This document shows positions 11,899-23,664 of a stretch of 64,000 nt of DNA, piece after piece. The notes under the pieces were generated by a model. The model had not been told where the DNA came from. It made no database searches and worked only from the letters and a program-made list of their open reading frames with translations. Every line of letters starts with the position of its first letter. Within the stretch, counting starts at the first letter, position 1. A program made the position numbers and the translations under genes. Source of the stretch: Chaunax sp. Z400 (lineage: Eukaryota; Chordata; Actinopteri; Lophiiformes; Chaunacidae); contig CM075201.1 of NCBI GenBank assembly GCA_037577475.1, forward strand, positions 11,265,501 through 11,329,500, read 5' to 3'.

Positions 11899-12103
11899 CA
11901 GATGTGAGAGTGGAGAAGCAGCTCCACCGTGGCTCCTCTCCCTCGGACTGGGAGCAGGACTCCCACAGAGACAGGGAGAAATGGTCCGCGGTGACCCAGG
12001 CTGGACTGAGCAGAGCCACTATGTCCAAACACAGCGCCAGAAAGACGCACAGCAGCGCGATGAGCTTGAAGGGCCGGAACACGTAGACCTCGTTCACAGA
12101 CAT
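11899..12103 (-). CDS. Exon 1 of a TMEM47-like (claudin/PMP22-type) membrane protein
   Basis: The minus-strand frame starts MSVNEVYVFRPFKLIALLCV and runs 68 codons plus one base to a GT donor (GTACGA). Residues about 13-33 form the first transmembrane helix. Residues 30-50 contain LSPAWVTADHFSLSLWESC, the W-x-C-type start of the first extracellular loop shared by TMEM47 and claudin relatives; TMEM47 carries nearly the same LSPAWVTADH and LSLWESC motifs. I find no later exons (TM2-TM4) downstream on this strand, so the gene is probably a single-exon fragment, unless short exons escaped me. The G/C-rich DNA at 12104-12240 could be its original promoter. Confidence 0.72.
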
Positions 12104-12424
12104 CTTCTCAGGACGAGATAAAGCTGCAGATCAGTCAGTCGGGAGAGATTACTGGGGCTCCGTGTGCGTCCTCACCCACCATAGCCTTCAATGCATTGTG
12201 TGTATCCAGATGGTAAAGTTTAAGGGGAGACATCCGGTTTGAGCGGGTTTTCAAAATAATAGCTCCCGATAATCATTCTGAGATTTTTTTTGTTTTTTGT
12301 ATGGTTGTCCTCGTCTATAATACTATCGTAAAGGACAACTGTTCCAAAACGTTAACATTCAACATGTTTAAAAAAAACTATTTTAAAAGCTAAGTAAATT
12401 AAATATTATTCATGTTATTATTGC

Positions 12425-13610
12425 TGACATTATTACCTGGGCTGAGGAGGTAATGTTTTTTGCAGGATTACTCAAAAAGGTATGAACAGATGAAGTTTTT
12501 TTTTTTTGGAGTGGTATTGTAAGGAACAAAAAATTAGATTTAGTTGGTAATTTGGATCATTACAAACCAATGATTCCCTGCCTCATCAAGGTGTTCCTCA
12601 GGGAGTGAACATGAGCTGCACCTTCAGTTCTCCTAGTAGGAGAGGGCACCAGGATCCTGTGCAGGTGAGCTCCATTACAGATCTGCTTAGAAAAGGAAGG
12701 GAGACTGAAGTGCAACCACAAATGGCATTAAAACTTCATCAGGAAACTGAGCTTCCCTGGCAGAGGTTTGCACTCTCCAGGTGTTGTCAGCTTTGTTTGC
12801 TTGTTTGTCTTTTTGCAGGATTACACATTAACTTGACAGATTTTCCTGAAATGGGAGGGTAGGGTCGGGCATATGAAAAATCCATTAAACATTGAAGTGG
12901 ATCCACATAATGGGTCCAGGATTTTTTTTCTCACTTTCCTTAACATAGTGAGATAGGACTTTTCCCACCATTTCCATTTGTTAAGCATAAACTAAGTGAC
13001 TGATTTTGATTAAACTTGGTAGAAAGGTTGGGCATGTATTATATTTTGGAGTGGATCCAGAAAAAGGGGTGATATTCAGAATTATATTTTGTACTTTTCT
13101 GAACAAAAGACAAGTTTTTTTTATTTTTACTGTTTTTGTCATGAACAGATTACCAGGAAACAAGGTGGAAGGATGAAGCATGTGCTATAGAACAAATCAT
13201 CAAATTTTGGAGTGGATCCAAATGAAGGGAATAAAGGGATCCATAAATTTCCAGCTTTTTCTGTCATCATTGTGAGATAGTACGGAGTCCCTAAAGGGAC
13301 ATGGGCAAAAAACCCAAAAAAAACAACAACTAAACGTTTTCTCAACTAGACAGATTTTCATGAAACTTTGTGGAAGAATGAGGCATGTGCCAAAAATGGA
13401 ACAGTTGAATTTTGGAGTAGCTATGAGAAAAAAGGTGGATCCATGATTTCTTTTTTCCCCTTACTTGAACCGAAAACTGAAGGCAGCCATTTTAACGGTG
13501 CACATGCCTTGTTGGAATTTTGATTCGTGCTTAATTTAATTAAAAGGGATCATTGGGCCTTGGCAGAGGTATGTGCCCTTGAGTTCCCTTCTAGTGCAAT
13601 TAATTTCTTA
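12425..13610. repeat. Degenerate dispersed teleost repeat, several internal units
   Basis: The motif 'tga-aacttggtagaaaggttgggcatg...ttttggagtggatcca' recurs at about 13010, 13180 and 13345, and again near 15115. Boundary-like motifs ggcagaggtttgcactctcc (12761) and cttggcagaggtatgtgccc (13559) resemble the ends of a common fish repeat. Short open frames here are by-products. The class (non-autonomous DNA element?) is unresolved. Confidence 0.6.
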
Positions 13611-16259
13611 ATTTTCATGGATTATAGTTTTTCTGCAGTGATGTAGACCAAAGACTGTGGTTTTGTCTGACTGACAAAAACGGTAAAACGGAGTTTGAAT
13701 TGATGGGTGAAAATCAGAAAATCTTTACTTTTTTGGCTGCAATGATATTGGCCTCAGCAAAAATAAAAACAAGAGCAACGAAAGAAACGGCAAAACCAAT
13801 AAGCCACTAAACATTATACAAATTGAGAATTTCTTAAACCCAGTCCCAAATTTAAACCACATTGGTTGACCATGATTTCAGTCACAATGAAGGAATATGA
13901 GCTGAGCTTAATACCCTATAATCAATCAGAATTGATTGTGACTAACCGTCTTCTTCCCCTTAAATCAACCTCAGTGGTACCCAAAACATTTCTGCTGCAC
14001 TTACAACAATACAATATAAACAATATATGTGTATCTTCAGAAATGATCTGATTTATACTTGCAACCATATTATTTAATCAAAATATAAGAAAACTAATTC
14101 TGCAAAGGTTAATTTCCACTATCTCAGTATAGACAATAATGCAGTCTGTTATTATAGAACCAACACTTTTTTTAAAAAAAAACATAGATTCTATTAATAA
14201 CTCACTGGTGGTGGTACTGATGTACAGGCATTAGCTCCCCGAGGATGGAGAGAAATTCATTCCGCATTGTGTCAAAAAAAAAAAAAAATCTCAACCAGCC
14301 TCTCAAAACTACTGTTTGAAAACTGAGGGTTGCAGTAAATGTTGTAATGTGGTAATGATCCAGCAGATGGCAGACACGTGACATGATTGACGTCACAAAA
14401 CAACGCTTCTCTCTCCTCTGAGCACTAATAATGCACGACTTGTGTAATCATTAGTAGCAGATGAGATTGTATGAGCAGCAGCAGCAAACAGCAGCTGCCA
14501 TTATATTGACATGAAAAGCCCAGTCCTTGCTGAAAATCCCTGTGACATAATAAGAATAGAAATGTCCCTTAGCTGGTTGATCTTCTCACTTAATCCTGTT
14601 TTGGCTTCTTCACACAGTCAGTGTGTAGGATGAGCTCAATGATATTCTTTTTACCTCACATGACAATTACCCCTTTGATCCATGCTCAAACCACATGATG
14701 CGTTTAATATCTCTTAAGAACAGGCACAGAATTTACAAAACACCTTATAAAAACCCCAAAATGAAATGAAAAGTATTAAGTTAGACTAGATTTGACTACA
14801 ATCTGGTCTGATGTTCATTCAGTTCATACGTCTTGTGAAATATTTCTATCTTCTGGTGAACAAAATGACTGCAGGTTATGAACTTGAAAGACTTCATCAG
14901 TGCTCTTCATGTGTTGAGAAGATTCTTCAACTTTTAATGATAAAATGACCAAATTCAGTGACATTTGTCACGATTAAAGGAGCGTTTATGAGCATAAGGT
15001 GGAGGCAAAACATCACTTCTATGTCCAAACTTCACACATTCAGAGGGGGTCACATGATCACCAATGTTTGTTTGTTTTTTCTGTTTGCCCAAAAGATGTC
15101 TTGCTCAAAGATTTTGATGAAACTTTGTGTAGGGATGGATCTTGGGCTTAGGAGGAGTGAGAGGTGGATCCTGGTATGGATCTGGATCATCTTTCTTCAA
15201 CAAGGAGAGATAAGGCTTTTTTGTAACATTTTTATACTATCAGCAAAATAATAATAATAGGTCAATAAAAGTACACAGGCATAGACGACTCATGATGTCC
15301 CACAACCAATTAACCAATCAACCAACCATTAAGTGAGGGGCTATTCTCTAAGACCCACATTTCTTTAATTTGGTGGAATATTTGAAATGATTTTTTTTAA
15401 ACTATGGCTGTCTATACTTGTCTTTAAGTAGCTTTTGTGTCTACAAATTTTTCTAACTTAGCAAATACATTCTATAAATATAAAATTCACAGTTATTGCT
15501 GCGGATAAACCCCTATTTTTTGCACAAGAGGAGTTTTCCTAACATTTGTATCATATCATAGCAATCAGTTGTGAAGATAGTGTAATTAAAAGCATTTAAG
15601 CTGTTCTGAACAAATAAATATTCTGAGGGCAGATTTTGCGTATATAAACAAGTGATTTTAGTATTTTGGATTTTTCTCCTGCTGCCTTCTGGCCCATTTC
15701 ATTTGGTGCCTAGATTAGAGGTTTTCAGTGTATCTGACATAATAAGAGTTTCAGACTAATGCCACCTTTCTCAGTCCAAATGGTGCTACCAAGCTGCTAT
15801 TGAGAGAAAAGACCCAGGGGAGTGAAGTTGAATCATTTAAACGTTACAGGAAAGGTGTAACATTATACTCTCTGTTTGGGTTTTATGTGCCTTTGTGTGT
15901 GTTTTTGTTCCATGCACTCACTGGGGCTCAAGGCATGTTAGCATAACAAGCAAGACCGAAAGGAAGCCTACAAACACCTGAAGCCAACTAAATCCCTCGG
16001 CTGGCACACAAGGAAGACTTTTACTGAGTGAATTCATCCACACAAGGCTGTGTGTTCAGAGTTCATCCTTTTGTTGAAACAAATCAGCATTTGACATTTT
16101 AATTCATCACATCTGTCAGCACATCACGCTTCCTCTGCACAGCTATTAGGAAAACTATTGCCTGTATGGACGACATTTTTAATAAGTCCTGAATCAGCAT
16201 GTCAAATGCACTTTATTAATTATTAACAATTGTACACATGAGCAGATAATCCTCTTTTG
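13611..16259. other. Non-coding stretch
   Basis: No exon recognised. The AT-rich sequence holds homopolymer runs (poly-A at about 14274-14288), a further fragment of the dispersed repeat at about 15105-15190, and a short (AAT)n at 15249. The copy B counterpart of its left edge (13621) is the site of a SINE insertion. Confidence 0.5.
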
Positions 16260-16760
16260 GTAATTGCACAGTCTTGGATTCCTCAACTCTTTCAATAAGT
16301 GCAGTAAAGCTGACATTGTAACCATGCCAGAGCATGCCTCCAGGAATGGTAGTGTTGATCTCAATCACTCAACCTCTTTGGTTCCACATAGAAATAAGTC
16401 CAACATTTATGGGACACGTTGCCATGAACTTTTGTGCAGACATTCATGGTTCACAGAGGAAGAACTTCAGTGCAATGTGATCCCTGACTTTCCCTTTAGC
16501 GCTTCCAGCAACTTCACATTTGTGTTTTATATGGTAAAATATATAAACGTTTGGATGGTTTGCCATCATGTTACGTTCACACATTCATCCTCCTATCAGG
16601 ACGAATCATATTAAATTTTGTGGTTCCTTAACTCTGACATACAGTAGTGCCAACAGGTCAAAGTTTAAATTGTCCAATACGTTTTTCATGATTTAATACA
16701 TATAAAATATAATTGGCCTCAGCTGTACTATGTCAACAACTGGGAAATGTTAACATGCTG
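16260..16760. mobile_element. Dispersed teleost repeat ('gccatgaa...cagacattcatgg' family)
   Basis: Phrases such as gttgccatgaacttttgtgc, agacattcatggttcacaga, tgatccctgactttcccttt and caaagtttaaattgtccaat match, in order, a repeat very common in fish genomes. It accounts for the 116-codon open frame at 16264-16614, which has no protein-like features. Class unknown to me; identification is from memory of the repeat's consensus phrases. Confidence 0.6.
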
Positions 16761-16869
16761 AAGCACAAAACTATAATGGAATATGGTAAACATATGTGCC
16801 GATGCAATGATGCCAGATTATTATTATTATTATTATAGGTCTCATGTTTTCTGCCTTCTGGCTTCACAG

Positions 16870-16972
16870 GTTACCTGCCTTCAAGATTTCTTTGGTGAAG
16901 ACGATGTATTCATTGCATGTGGACCAGAGAAATTCCGCTACGCCCAGGATGATTTCTCGCTGGATGATAACG
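16870..16972 (+). pseudogene. Orphan doublecortin-domain exon (DCX/DCLK family)
   Basis: A 103-base exon is flanked by ttctggcttcacag and a GTGAGT donor. It reads VTCLQDFFGEDDVFIACGPE, then KFRYAQDDFSLDDN, and ends in phase 1. This is nearly identical to the end of the second doublecortin (tubulin-binding) domain of DCX/DCLK1/DCLK2. No other exon of such a gene (first DCX domain, linker, kinase) is visible in this unit. The next coding exon belongs to pcca and begins in phase 0, so an in-frame splice between the two is impossible. An isolated, well-preserved exon copied into the unit. Confidence 0.82.
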
Positions 16973-18268
16973 GTGAGTGTGACAGCAGTGGTCTGTATTT
17001 TATCATTGTCAGTCATCATCAATAAGAACTGTATATGCATGGGCACAGATCCTGGTGGAGACAGAGGGGGTAGATTGTATTGCATTTAATAGATGCTCGG
17101 TATCCTGCTCAGCAGACTGAAACTATGCTGAACAGGCATACATCACGACCATTTTCCCCTTTGAATGAAAGGAAGTGCCGTAAAAGTGCTGGGGCCAAAT
17201 TCAAATAAATAGCAGCAATATACCAAATAATATGTTGCTTTTTACACGTAAATATAAAAACACAGTTTCTGATTTTCTATACTTATTTAAAGAAATAAAG
17301 ACAGAGAGCCAATTAGAAAAGAGTCTTATTATTGTATAACTACCTCATTTTATTGTGAAAATACTGTATGGCCTCCCCATAAAATGCCTGCTTTTTGAGT
17401 TTGGTTTGTCAGTATGTCCATTCAGAAGGACCCTAACGTTAATATTTCACATAAATTGAGCCTTCCAATAATGGACATTGTACACAGCATAAAATAGGAA
17501 GTGGAGTAAAAATCCACTTGTGTCCTATTTCTCTCAGCTTGTAGTAGCTTATCACCCCCACCCTCCATTTAGAGCTGGATTATGCCTCTTGCTTTTCATA
17601 AGTGTAAACTGCACAGTGCATCAAGTTACATTTATTTATTGAATGTGTCATGAGACCTAAATTACTGCAGTCACTAAAGGGTTAGTTTTCTCAATATTCT
17701 GGACTCTTTCTGTATTAAAGAGACTCCTTTACTCTGAAATTTCAGCCCATCTCTCTGGTGAACAATATTGTGAGACAGACCTCATGATTACATTATAAAA
17801 GACATTTGGGGAAAAACAAATAATGAAACAAATCTGGAGCTATTCAGTAAGAAAAAAATATTTTAAAATGTAATTTAACATAACAAGTTTCTGTGATATG
17901 ACCCCTGTTTGCCAACTTTACGCTTGAGCACCTAAAATGTGGACTATTGTATGTAGAGTGATGGCTAAGTAGTTCCTGGGGTGTCATTTAGTACACAAGT
18001 GTTCCATTATGGACTCATTAGAATTACCATAATGGATTTCTTCTGTCAAAGATGCTATATTCACATCATAGTGAGGTGAAAAAATGATGTATGTGGGAGG
18101 GAGGCCAAGAAGGAAGAAGAGGGAAGTCTGTTATCTGAAGCCTGCAGAGGGCTTTGTATTATGTATAGAGCTGACTCAGCCATTTTTAACCCTCTCTGTG
18201 ACACCTGAACTCCACCTGATGAAGACTGTGAGATGTGTGGATCTTCTCTGTTTAACCTTTGACCCCAG
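16973..18268. other. Intergenic stretch upstream of pcca exons
   Basis: No pcca exon encoding the preceding biotin-carboxylase segment (which should end MNTRLQ) was found here, nor a following DCX/DCLK exon. The sequence is AT-rich and otherwise featureless. Confidence 0.55.
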
Positions 18269-19281
18269 GTGGAACATCCCATCACAGAGTGTATCACTGG
18301 TCTGGACCTGGTGGAGCAGATGATCCGGGTTGCCAAGAGTTACCACCTGCAGCACAAACAAGAAGACATCCCGATAAACGGCTGGGCCATTGAGAGTCGT
18401 GTCTATGCTGAGGTGTGTGTGAGGAGTGTATCTGTAACAGAATCTCATCATCATCATCAATCTCATCATGATTTGCTCATATTGAAACAAACATTTGTTC
18501 CATTACAGTGTAAAGAGCTTCACTGAGTCACATGGTTTACATTTTCTCTCATCACAACCAAACAGGAAGTCACAAATAAAAAAACAGGAGCACCTGGAAA
18601 TGGACAGATCAGACGTCCCAGGCCAAATTAAATTACGCCACCTAATTCGTTGACTCTGGAAACCTCTTCCCAGCAACCAAACCTTTTCCCTAATGATGAA
18701 TCTGGATCTATTAAAATCTCTTCTTACCTTCACAGATACATAAATCCGTCTGGATGACTCTGAATCTACATTATCTCAGCTACATATTGGTGTCATGTCT
18801 CTACCCCTGTCTGTTGGGTCACTGTGGCCAAAACCATACTGATCCCCTCTAATATAGATTTAATCTGCCAGATGTGGATGCAGATCCAGTTGCACATAGT
18901 GGAGGAACATCATGAGTTGTCCATGCTTGGGTATTTTTAATTTGCTGTTTAATTATTTTTCATATTATTGGCAAATGTTAAAAAAAGAAAAGACCTTCTA
19001 GTGTTGAAGAAAGTGAAAAAGTGATCCAGAATCGTCACCCGTACCAGTATCGGAGTAAAGAGTCAGTCCCTGCAGGAAGATGAATATCATACATTGCCAT
19101 CTGTGACAATTATTTATAATAAAAGTATTGTGATTTAAACATGCTAACCTTTGCTTATGGTGCAGTTTTGAGTCAAATCGGTCTCTGTCGTTTTCTTCTG
19201 TTAGGATCCATACAAGTCTTTTGGTCTTCCCTCCATTGGACGACTCTCTCAATACCAAGAGCCGCTCAACCTCAGCAATGT

Positions 19282-19362
<81 letters not shown>

Positions 19363-21480
19363 TTCAGTCTGATACTGTAGTTCTGTAACCTTTGTCTGAC
19401 GTTACTTTCTGATTGACCATTTCCTTGTCTGCTTCTCACTCTTGTCAGGTCCGCGTAGACAGCGGCATCCAGGAGGGAAGTGACATCAGCATCTACTATG
19501 ATCCAATGATCTCAAAGGTCAGTGATGTATGTTAGATACAGGCTTGCCTTATTTTTAGCTTGTCATGCTAATGCTAATGCTAAACAGAAGGCAACTGGAC
19601 TAGTCAGAACTGAGGAAGCCTCCTGGATGAGGATGAGAGGTGAAACATCCTCAAACTAAAAAAAAAAAAAGAGCCCATTGGCTGTTTATTTAACCCTGTG
19701 TGTGGATCTGCAGTAACGTCCTCTGGTATTTATTTGTAGTTGGTTACCTATGGAGCTACACGAGCTGAAGCCCTGGCTAGGATGGAGGATGCTCTGGACA
19801 ACTACGTCATCAGAGGTCCACCAACACATTTGAACTAATAGACAGGAGCTCGTTTTTCTTTCTGTTGTTAAATGTCTATCTGTGATTTCTATACAGGTGT
19901 GACCCACAACATTCCCCTCCTGCGGGAAATCATCACCCATCCTCGCTTTATCTCCGGCGACATCAGCACCAACTTCCTCCGGGAGGTGTACCCCGACGGC
20001 TTCAAGGGTCACCAGCTGGACGTGAACAAGCGCAGGGAGCTGTTGGCCTCGGCGGCAGGGCTCTACATCACCGCTCAGCTCCGTTCACAGAAGGTCCTGG
20101 GCAACCTGAGGTGAGGACCAAAGCAAGCTTCATGTTGTAGGGGCCTGGGGGAAAGAAGGTGGTACCGTGTATAAAATGTGCTGTTCTGTGTTTCAGGGTC
20201 TCTTCAACACCTGTGAAGTGCAGCCAATGGCAGCTGTGTGCCAAGCTGGGGGAGGGGTCTCATTCTATGGCGGTGACCAAATCAGGAAATGTTTATACTG
20301 TGAGTATTTAAGATATCCCTTTATTAGTCCCACAGTGGGAAATTTAATGTGCATCTATGAGCATATCAAACATATCAGTCTCCATGTGATGTTACTAGTA
20401 TGGAAAGTTTGGGAAAGAATCCTTAAAGCTGCAAAAATTTTAAAAAATGCACCTTCACATTTATTATTCCCTACATTTTAGATTGAGATTGAAGGCATCT
20501 AAACAATTAAAGAGCACACATGCAGTTACTAGTAGCAGTACTACATTCTACTACAGTAGCTGATAAGGGTGATTGCTGCATTAAAAATAACAGTAAAACT
20601 TGGTAACCCCAATTCTGGAATTTCCGACCTCTGAAAAATGTGCTTTAACTACACAGTAAACCATATGGATGCCCTGATGATCATGTTCATATCAATATCA
20701 TTTGATTAGACTAGTGGGATAATATCAATTATTACAGACAAGTTTGCAAAAACTCTTGCAGCGTCACCATAATATTAAAATACAAGTACATCTCATAAAG
20801 TAGTAAAATACTGGTTAAAATCTTTTAAATAATGTTTGTATTATTACTGTCACCTTTCAGAGCAAAATAAATCCAACTCAGCGATGCATTAAAATCAGTT
20901 TGTCTGAGTCAGAGCTTGTATTTTCCCAATTTCCGATGTGTCATGAACGCAGCATGTTTGCTATATATCAAAAACAGCTCAAACAGCTGATGTTCTCAAA
21001 AGGCATTATGAAGGCCAGAAATTCCTCGTGTGATTTCATAGTGTTTGTGTCTTTAGTATACAATGTAGAGAAATAAAAAACATTGAGACATAGACATCCT
21101 ATTCTGAGTCTATACAGACTATACTGTAGTTCCATCATTCCCTGCTGGATTATTTCCATTTTATCTTTCAGAATGTTAGCTTAGCTTTTTTTTAAAGGAA
21201 AGGTAGGAAAGAGGGTCCTGCTGCATATGTGTACTCTTTACCATTTAACATGTTCATGTTTTAATCACCTGTCTGCAGTCAGTGACAACAGTCTGAATTG
21301 TCTCTTAATGAGTCTGAGACACTTCAGAACTGTGTTTGTCTGCAGGTGGAGGTGGATGGAGGAAAGGTAGAAGTCAGTGGACAGTGGAACTTGGCCTCCC
21401 CACTGCTGCCACTCACCATCAATGGATCAGTCCACTGGGAGACGGTGGGAGAGGGAGACCTGCTGGTGGAGCTGGAATAA
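18269..21480 (+). CDS. pcca: 3' exons of propionyl-CoA carboxylase alpha, biotin domain deleted
   Basis: Seven exons with consistent phases: 18269-18412 (VEHPITECITGLDLVEQMIR...), 19205-19279 (DPYKSFGLPSIGRLSQYQEP...), 19449-19517, 19740-19815, 19897-20110 (GVTHNIPLLREIITHPRF...), 20197-20299 and 21346-21480. They match PCCA from the end of the biotin-carboxylase domain through the BT domain. PCCA is the mitochondrial subunit that carboxylates biotin for propionyl-CoA conversion to methylmalonyl-CoA. The last exon is abnormal: WNLASPLLPLTINGSVHWE runs straight into TVGEGDLLVELE and the normal stop. Roughly 100 residues that should carry the biotin-acceptor AMKM motif are skipped inside one exon, in frame. 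The ATP-grasp exons upstream are also absent. Any product could not hold biotin. Frame and splice sites remain intact, so it may be transcribed. Confidence 0.9.
18740..18835. repeat. Dispersed repeat fragment (related to 8680-8765)
   Basis: Contains tgactctgaatctacattat, then ctcagctacatattggtgtc and atgtctctacccctgtctgtt, the same interspersed repeat seen near 8.7 kb. It lies in the intron between the first and second pcca exons. Confidence 0.65.
19285..19358. repeat. (TG)n microsatellite in pcca intron
   Basis: An uninterrupted TG run begins six bases after the splice donor of the second pcca exon. It is about ten bases shorter in copy B (51575-51638), giving a length marker that separates the copies. 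Confidence 0.95.
19555..19670. repeat. Dispersed repeat fragment in pcca intron
   Basis: ggcaactggactagtcagaa, ctgaggaagcctcctggatg and agaggtgaaacatcctcaaa, followed by poly-A, match in order a short repeat frequent in teleost introns. Its element class is uncertain. Confidence 0.5.
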
Positions 21481-22024
21481 AAACGCACCTTTGACCCTTG
21501 ATGTGTGACATCATCACCGAGATGAGCCTTACTCCTCTCTGTGTCTACAGAGGAAGGTCAACACTGGTGAACAGACTGGACGATACCAGACACTTGATTT
21601 ATCTTGCCAGTTGTCCGTCTCCACGGTGACCCCCCCCCCCCAAGCAGAGTTTAGTTCCCACGATGGCGACTCAGAGCTGAGTTCTATCAGCTGTTAGTCT
21701 TTCCTCCACGTCGGCTTCCCTCATGTCGTTTGGTGTTTAATAATGTCTTTTTGTTGATTTTGTTTTGTTTTCTAGACCAGATCGATTTTTTTTTTCACCC
21801 ACAGAAACACATTGTTCTCATGTCACTCCTATGCTGTCCATTCTTTTAGATGGCTTTAAAGGAAATAAATATAAGCTGCTGATGATTTCATTTAATTTCA
21901 TTTTAAGCCCTGTTCAGCTCTGTTGTTCTGGGATTAGAAGCAGCAATCTGAAAACTGTCCACACCTCTGATAACACTCAAGTAGGAAAATCATCTCTTGT
22001 AATTTTGTTGAAATTAAATCCACC

Positions 22025-22030
22025 AATAAA
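22025..22030 (+). other. Poly(A) signal for the pcca fragment
   Basis: AATAAA about 545 bases after the pcca stop codon, followed by T-rich sequence. It suggests the fragment was copied with its 3' untranslated region. The equivalent in copy B is 54300-54305. Confidence 0.5.
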
Positions 22031-22619
22031 GAGCTAATTCTTTTGTACATAGTTAATGCTTTTCTGTCTGACTGCATCAGAAACAACAGTGAAAATTAAA
22101 GGTGCCAGAGAACATCCACTGATTGTGTGTTGTATGTGACGTTTAGACCATAGCATGAACTTTTATGTAAATCTAGTGATACTGCAAACAGCTGCGCTTA
22201 GCCTGCCGCCGGGAGCGAGGAGACTGGAAAGGAGGAGTTGGAAAGATATTCACGGATTCGAACTTCGCAGCTCAATAACTCATTATCATATACTGACCAA
22301 CAGTAGAAACGCTTCTTTTTGGGGGGGGTCATTCCATCCTGTTCATATTAAATATCATAGAGAAATTATGGTTCACATCTTTATTCACCCTTTATCCATA
22401 CAGAAAAATCATTTTTGTGCAGACTAGTGGTTTTTGTCTTAGTGTTTACAAGTCAGAAAGTGTGGATAGTGAGACAGAGAAAAATAGTCACTACCGTGCA
22501 TGTCTACCTCCAGCATTTATCACTACTTTACACCTCCTGAATGGATCAGATGTTATTCTGGACTTGTAGAATGACGTCATTCTTCCTGTAGAGCTGTGAC
22601 AAGTTGTTCATGTGTTGCT

Positions 22620-22810
22620 GGAGCAGGATCTCTCTCTCTCACCCGGTGATCCTGAACGTCCCACAGAGGACATTGTCATGCATGAAGGTGATGCCTGATT
22701 GCTGTATCCTAGGAATGACGTGTGGACCTAGAACCATATGTCGGAGACAGATGGCCGTGAATCTAGACAAGTTCTGACCGTCATCCATTAGCAGTGCCTG
22801 AACTCCCCCT
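22620..22810 (-). mobile_element. Tc1-like transposase remnant
   Basis: Minus-strand translation gives LSRFTAICLRHMVLGPHVIP, then RIQQSGITFMHDNVL. This resembles the Tc1-type transposase core '...hVvPf...tFmqDNArPH', including the second catalytic Asp within the HDN motif. Only this segment is readable; a stop follows at the ITG end. Old, inactive fragment lying between pcca and the chimeric gene. Confidence 0.5.
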
Positions 22811-22950
22811 AAGGGAATCGATAAAGAAAGGCCTGTCTTTCTACATTAATTGACTACATTAATTGAAAAAATAAAATTTGAAACTGAAAGTCAAATATCT
22901 TGGCTTTGATCTAGCTCCATACCAGACTGGCCTCCAGTCTTGCCCGGTCC

Positions 22951-23120
22951 AATATGGCGGGCGCTGTGTCGTATCCTAGCAACAGGTGGGCATTATCGTT
23001 CACTACATGACAGGTTGCAAGAAGGATCAAAGGATCAAAGGAATGACATCATTTTGCACTCCATAAAACAAAGTTTCCAATGCAGACACACAATTGTGTC
23101 GTGAACACAGATAGCACAAG
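22951..23120 (+). promoter_or_regulatory. Putative promoter and 5' untranslated exon of the chimeric gene
   Basis: aatatggcgggcgctg (22951-22966) resembles a YY1-type promoter motif. An imperfect X-box-like gtatcctagcaac (22971-22983) follows directly; X-boxes bind RFX factors and are common in ciliary gene promoters. At 23120 a strong donor (acaag|gtaagt) could end a non-coding first exon that splices to the acceptor at 23664, 30 bases before the predicted ATG. The exon and promoter limits are inferred. Confidence 0.4.
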
Positions 23121-23250
23121 GTAAGTCAATTTTACGTATTAACACAGTAGTTACAGATGGAAATTGATGGAAATATCCGAACAATTCACAAAAACGGGCA
23201 GTATTATTTATAGAAATAACAGATGGCACTCCATTGATTATATTATCTTA

Positions 23251-23402
23251 GCCTCTGGTGGCTCAGCTAATTAGCACCGTTAGCATCTCACATCTGTTGT
23301 AGCTCTCTCCTTCCTAGCTGTCCCAGGCCTCTGGTGACTCAGCAAATTAGCACCGTTAGCATCTCACATGATGTAGCTTGTCTCCTTCCTAGCTGTCCCA
23401 CA
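23251..23402. repeat. 76-bp direct repeat, two units
   Basis: gcctctggtg(g/a)ctcagc, attagcaccgttagcatctc and ctccttcctagctgtccca recur with a 76-base period. The units lie in the presumed first intron of the chimeric gene and differ by a few bases. Confidence 0.85.
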
Positions 23403-23664
23403 CATTTCCGTCCTTAACTTTATTTCACGTTGATATTTTTTGCAGTAGACCTTTTGTGTGACTTTGCCGAGTCACAGGCTAACTCTCTAGCTAGATTCAT
23501 TCGTCTTATTAGCTGGGCCAATGTAAAACATTGAGTTTGTCCCAGATGTTTAGCACTGAGAACTGAGATGATGAGATGGGAAAGTTTCTGTAATTATCTT
23601 CCTCTTTGTTTTAAACAGTATATCTCCATTTCTTGTAACAGTGCCTCATCCTGTTTCTCCGCAG

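Noticed and set aside
16264..16614. 116-codon open frame (MHSLGFLNSF...)
   Set aside because: Its DNA matches phrases of a common dispersed fish repeat and extends past the frame on both sides; no protein domain.
16870..18412. DCX/DCLK-pcca fusion transcript
   Set aside because: The DCX exon ends in phase 1 while the pcca exon starts in phase 0, so a direct splice breaks the frame.
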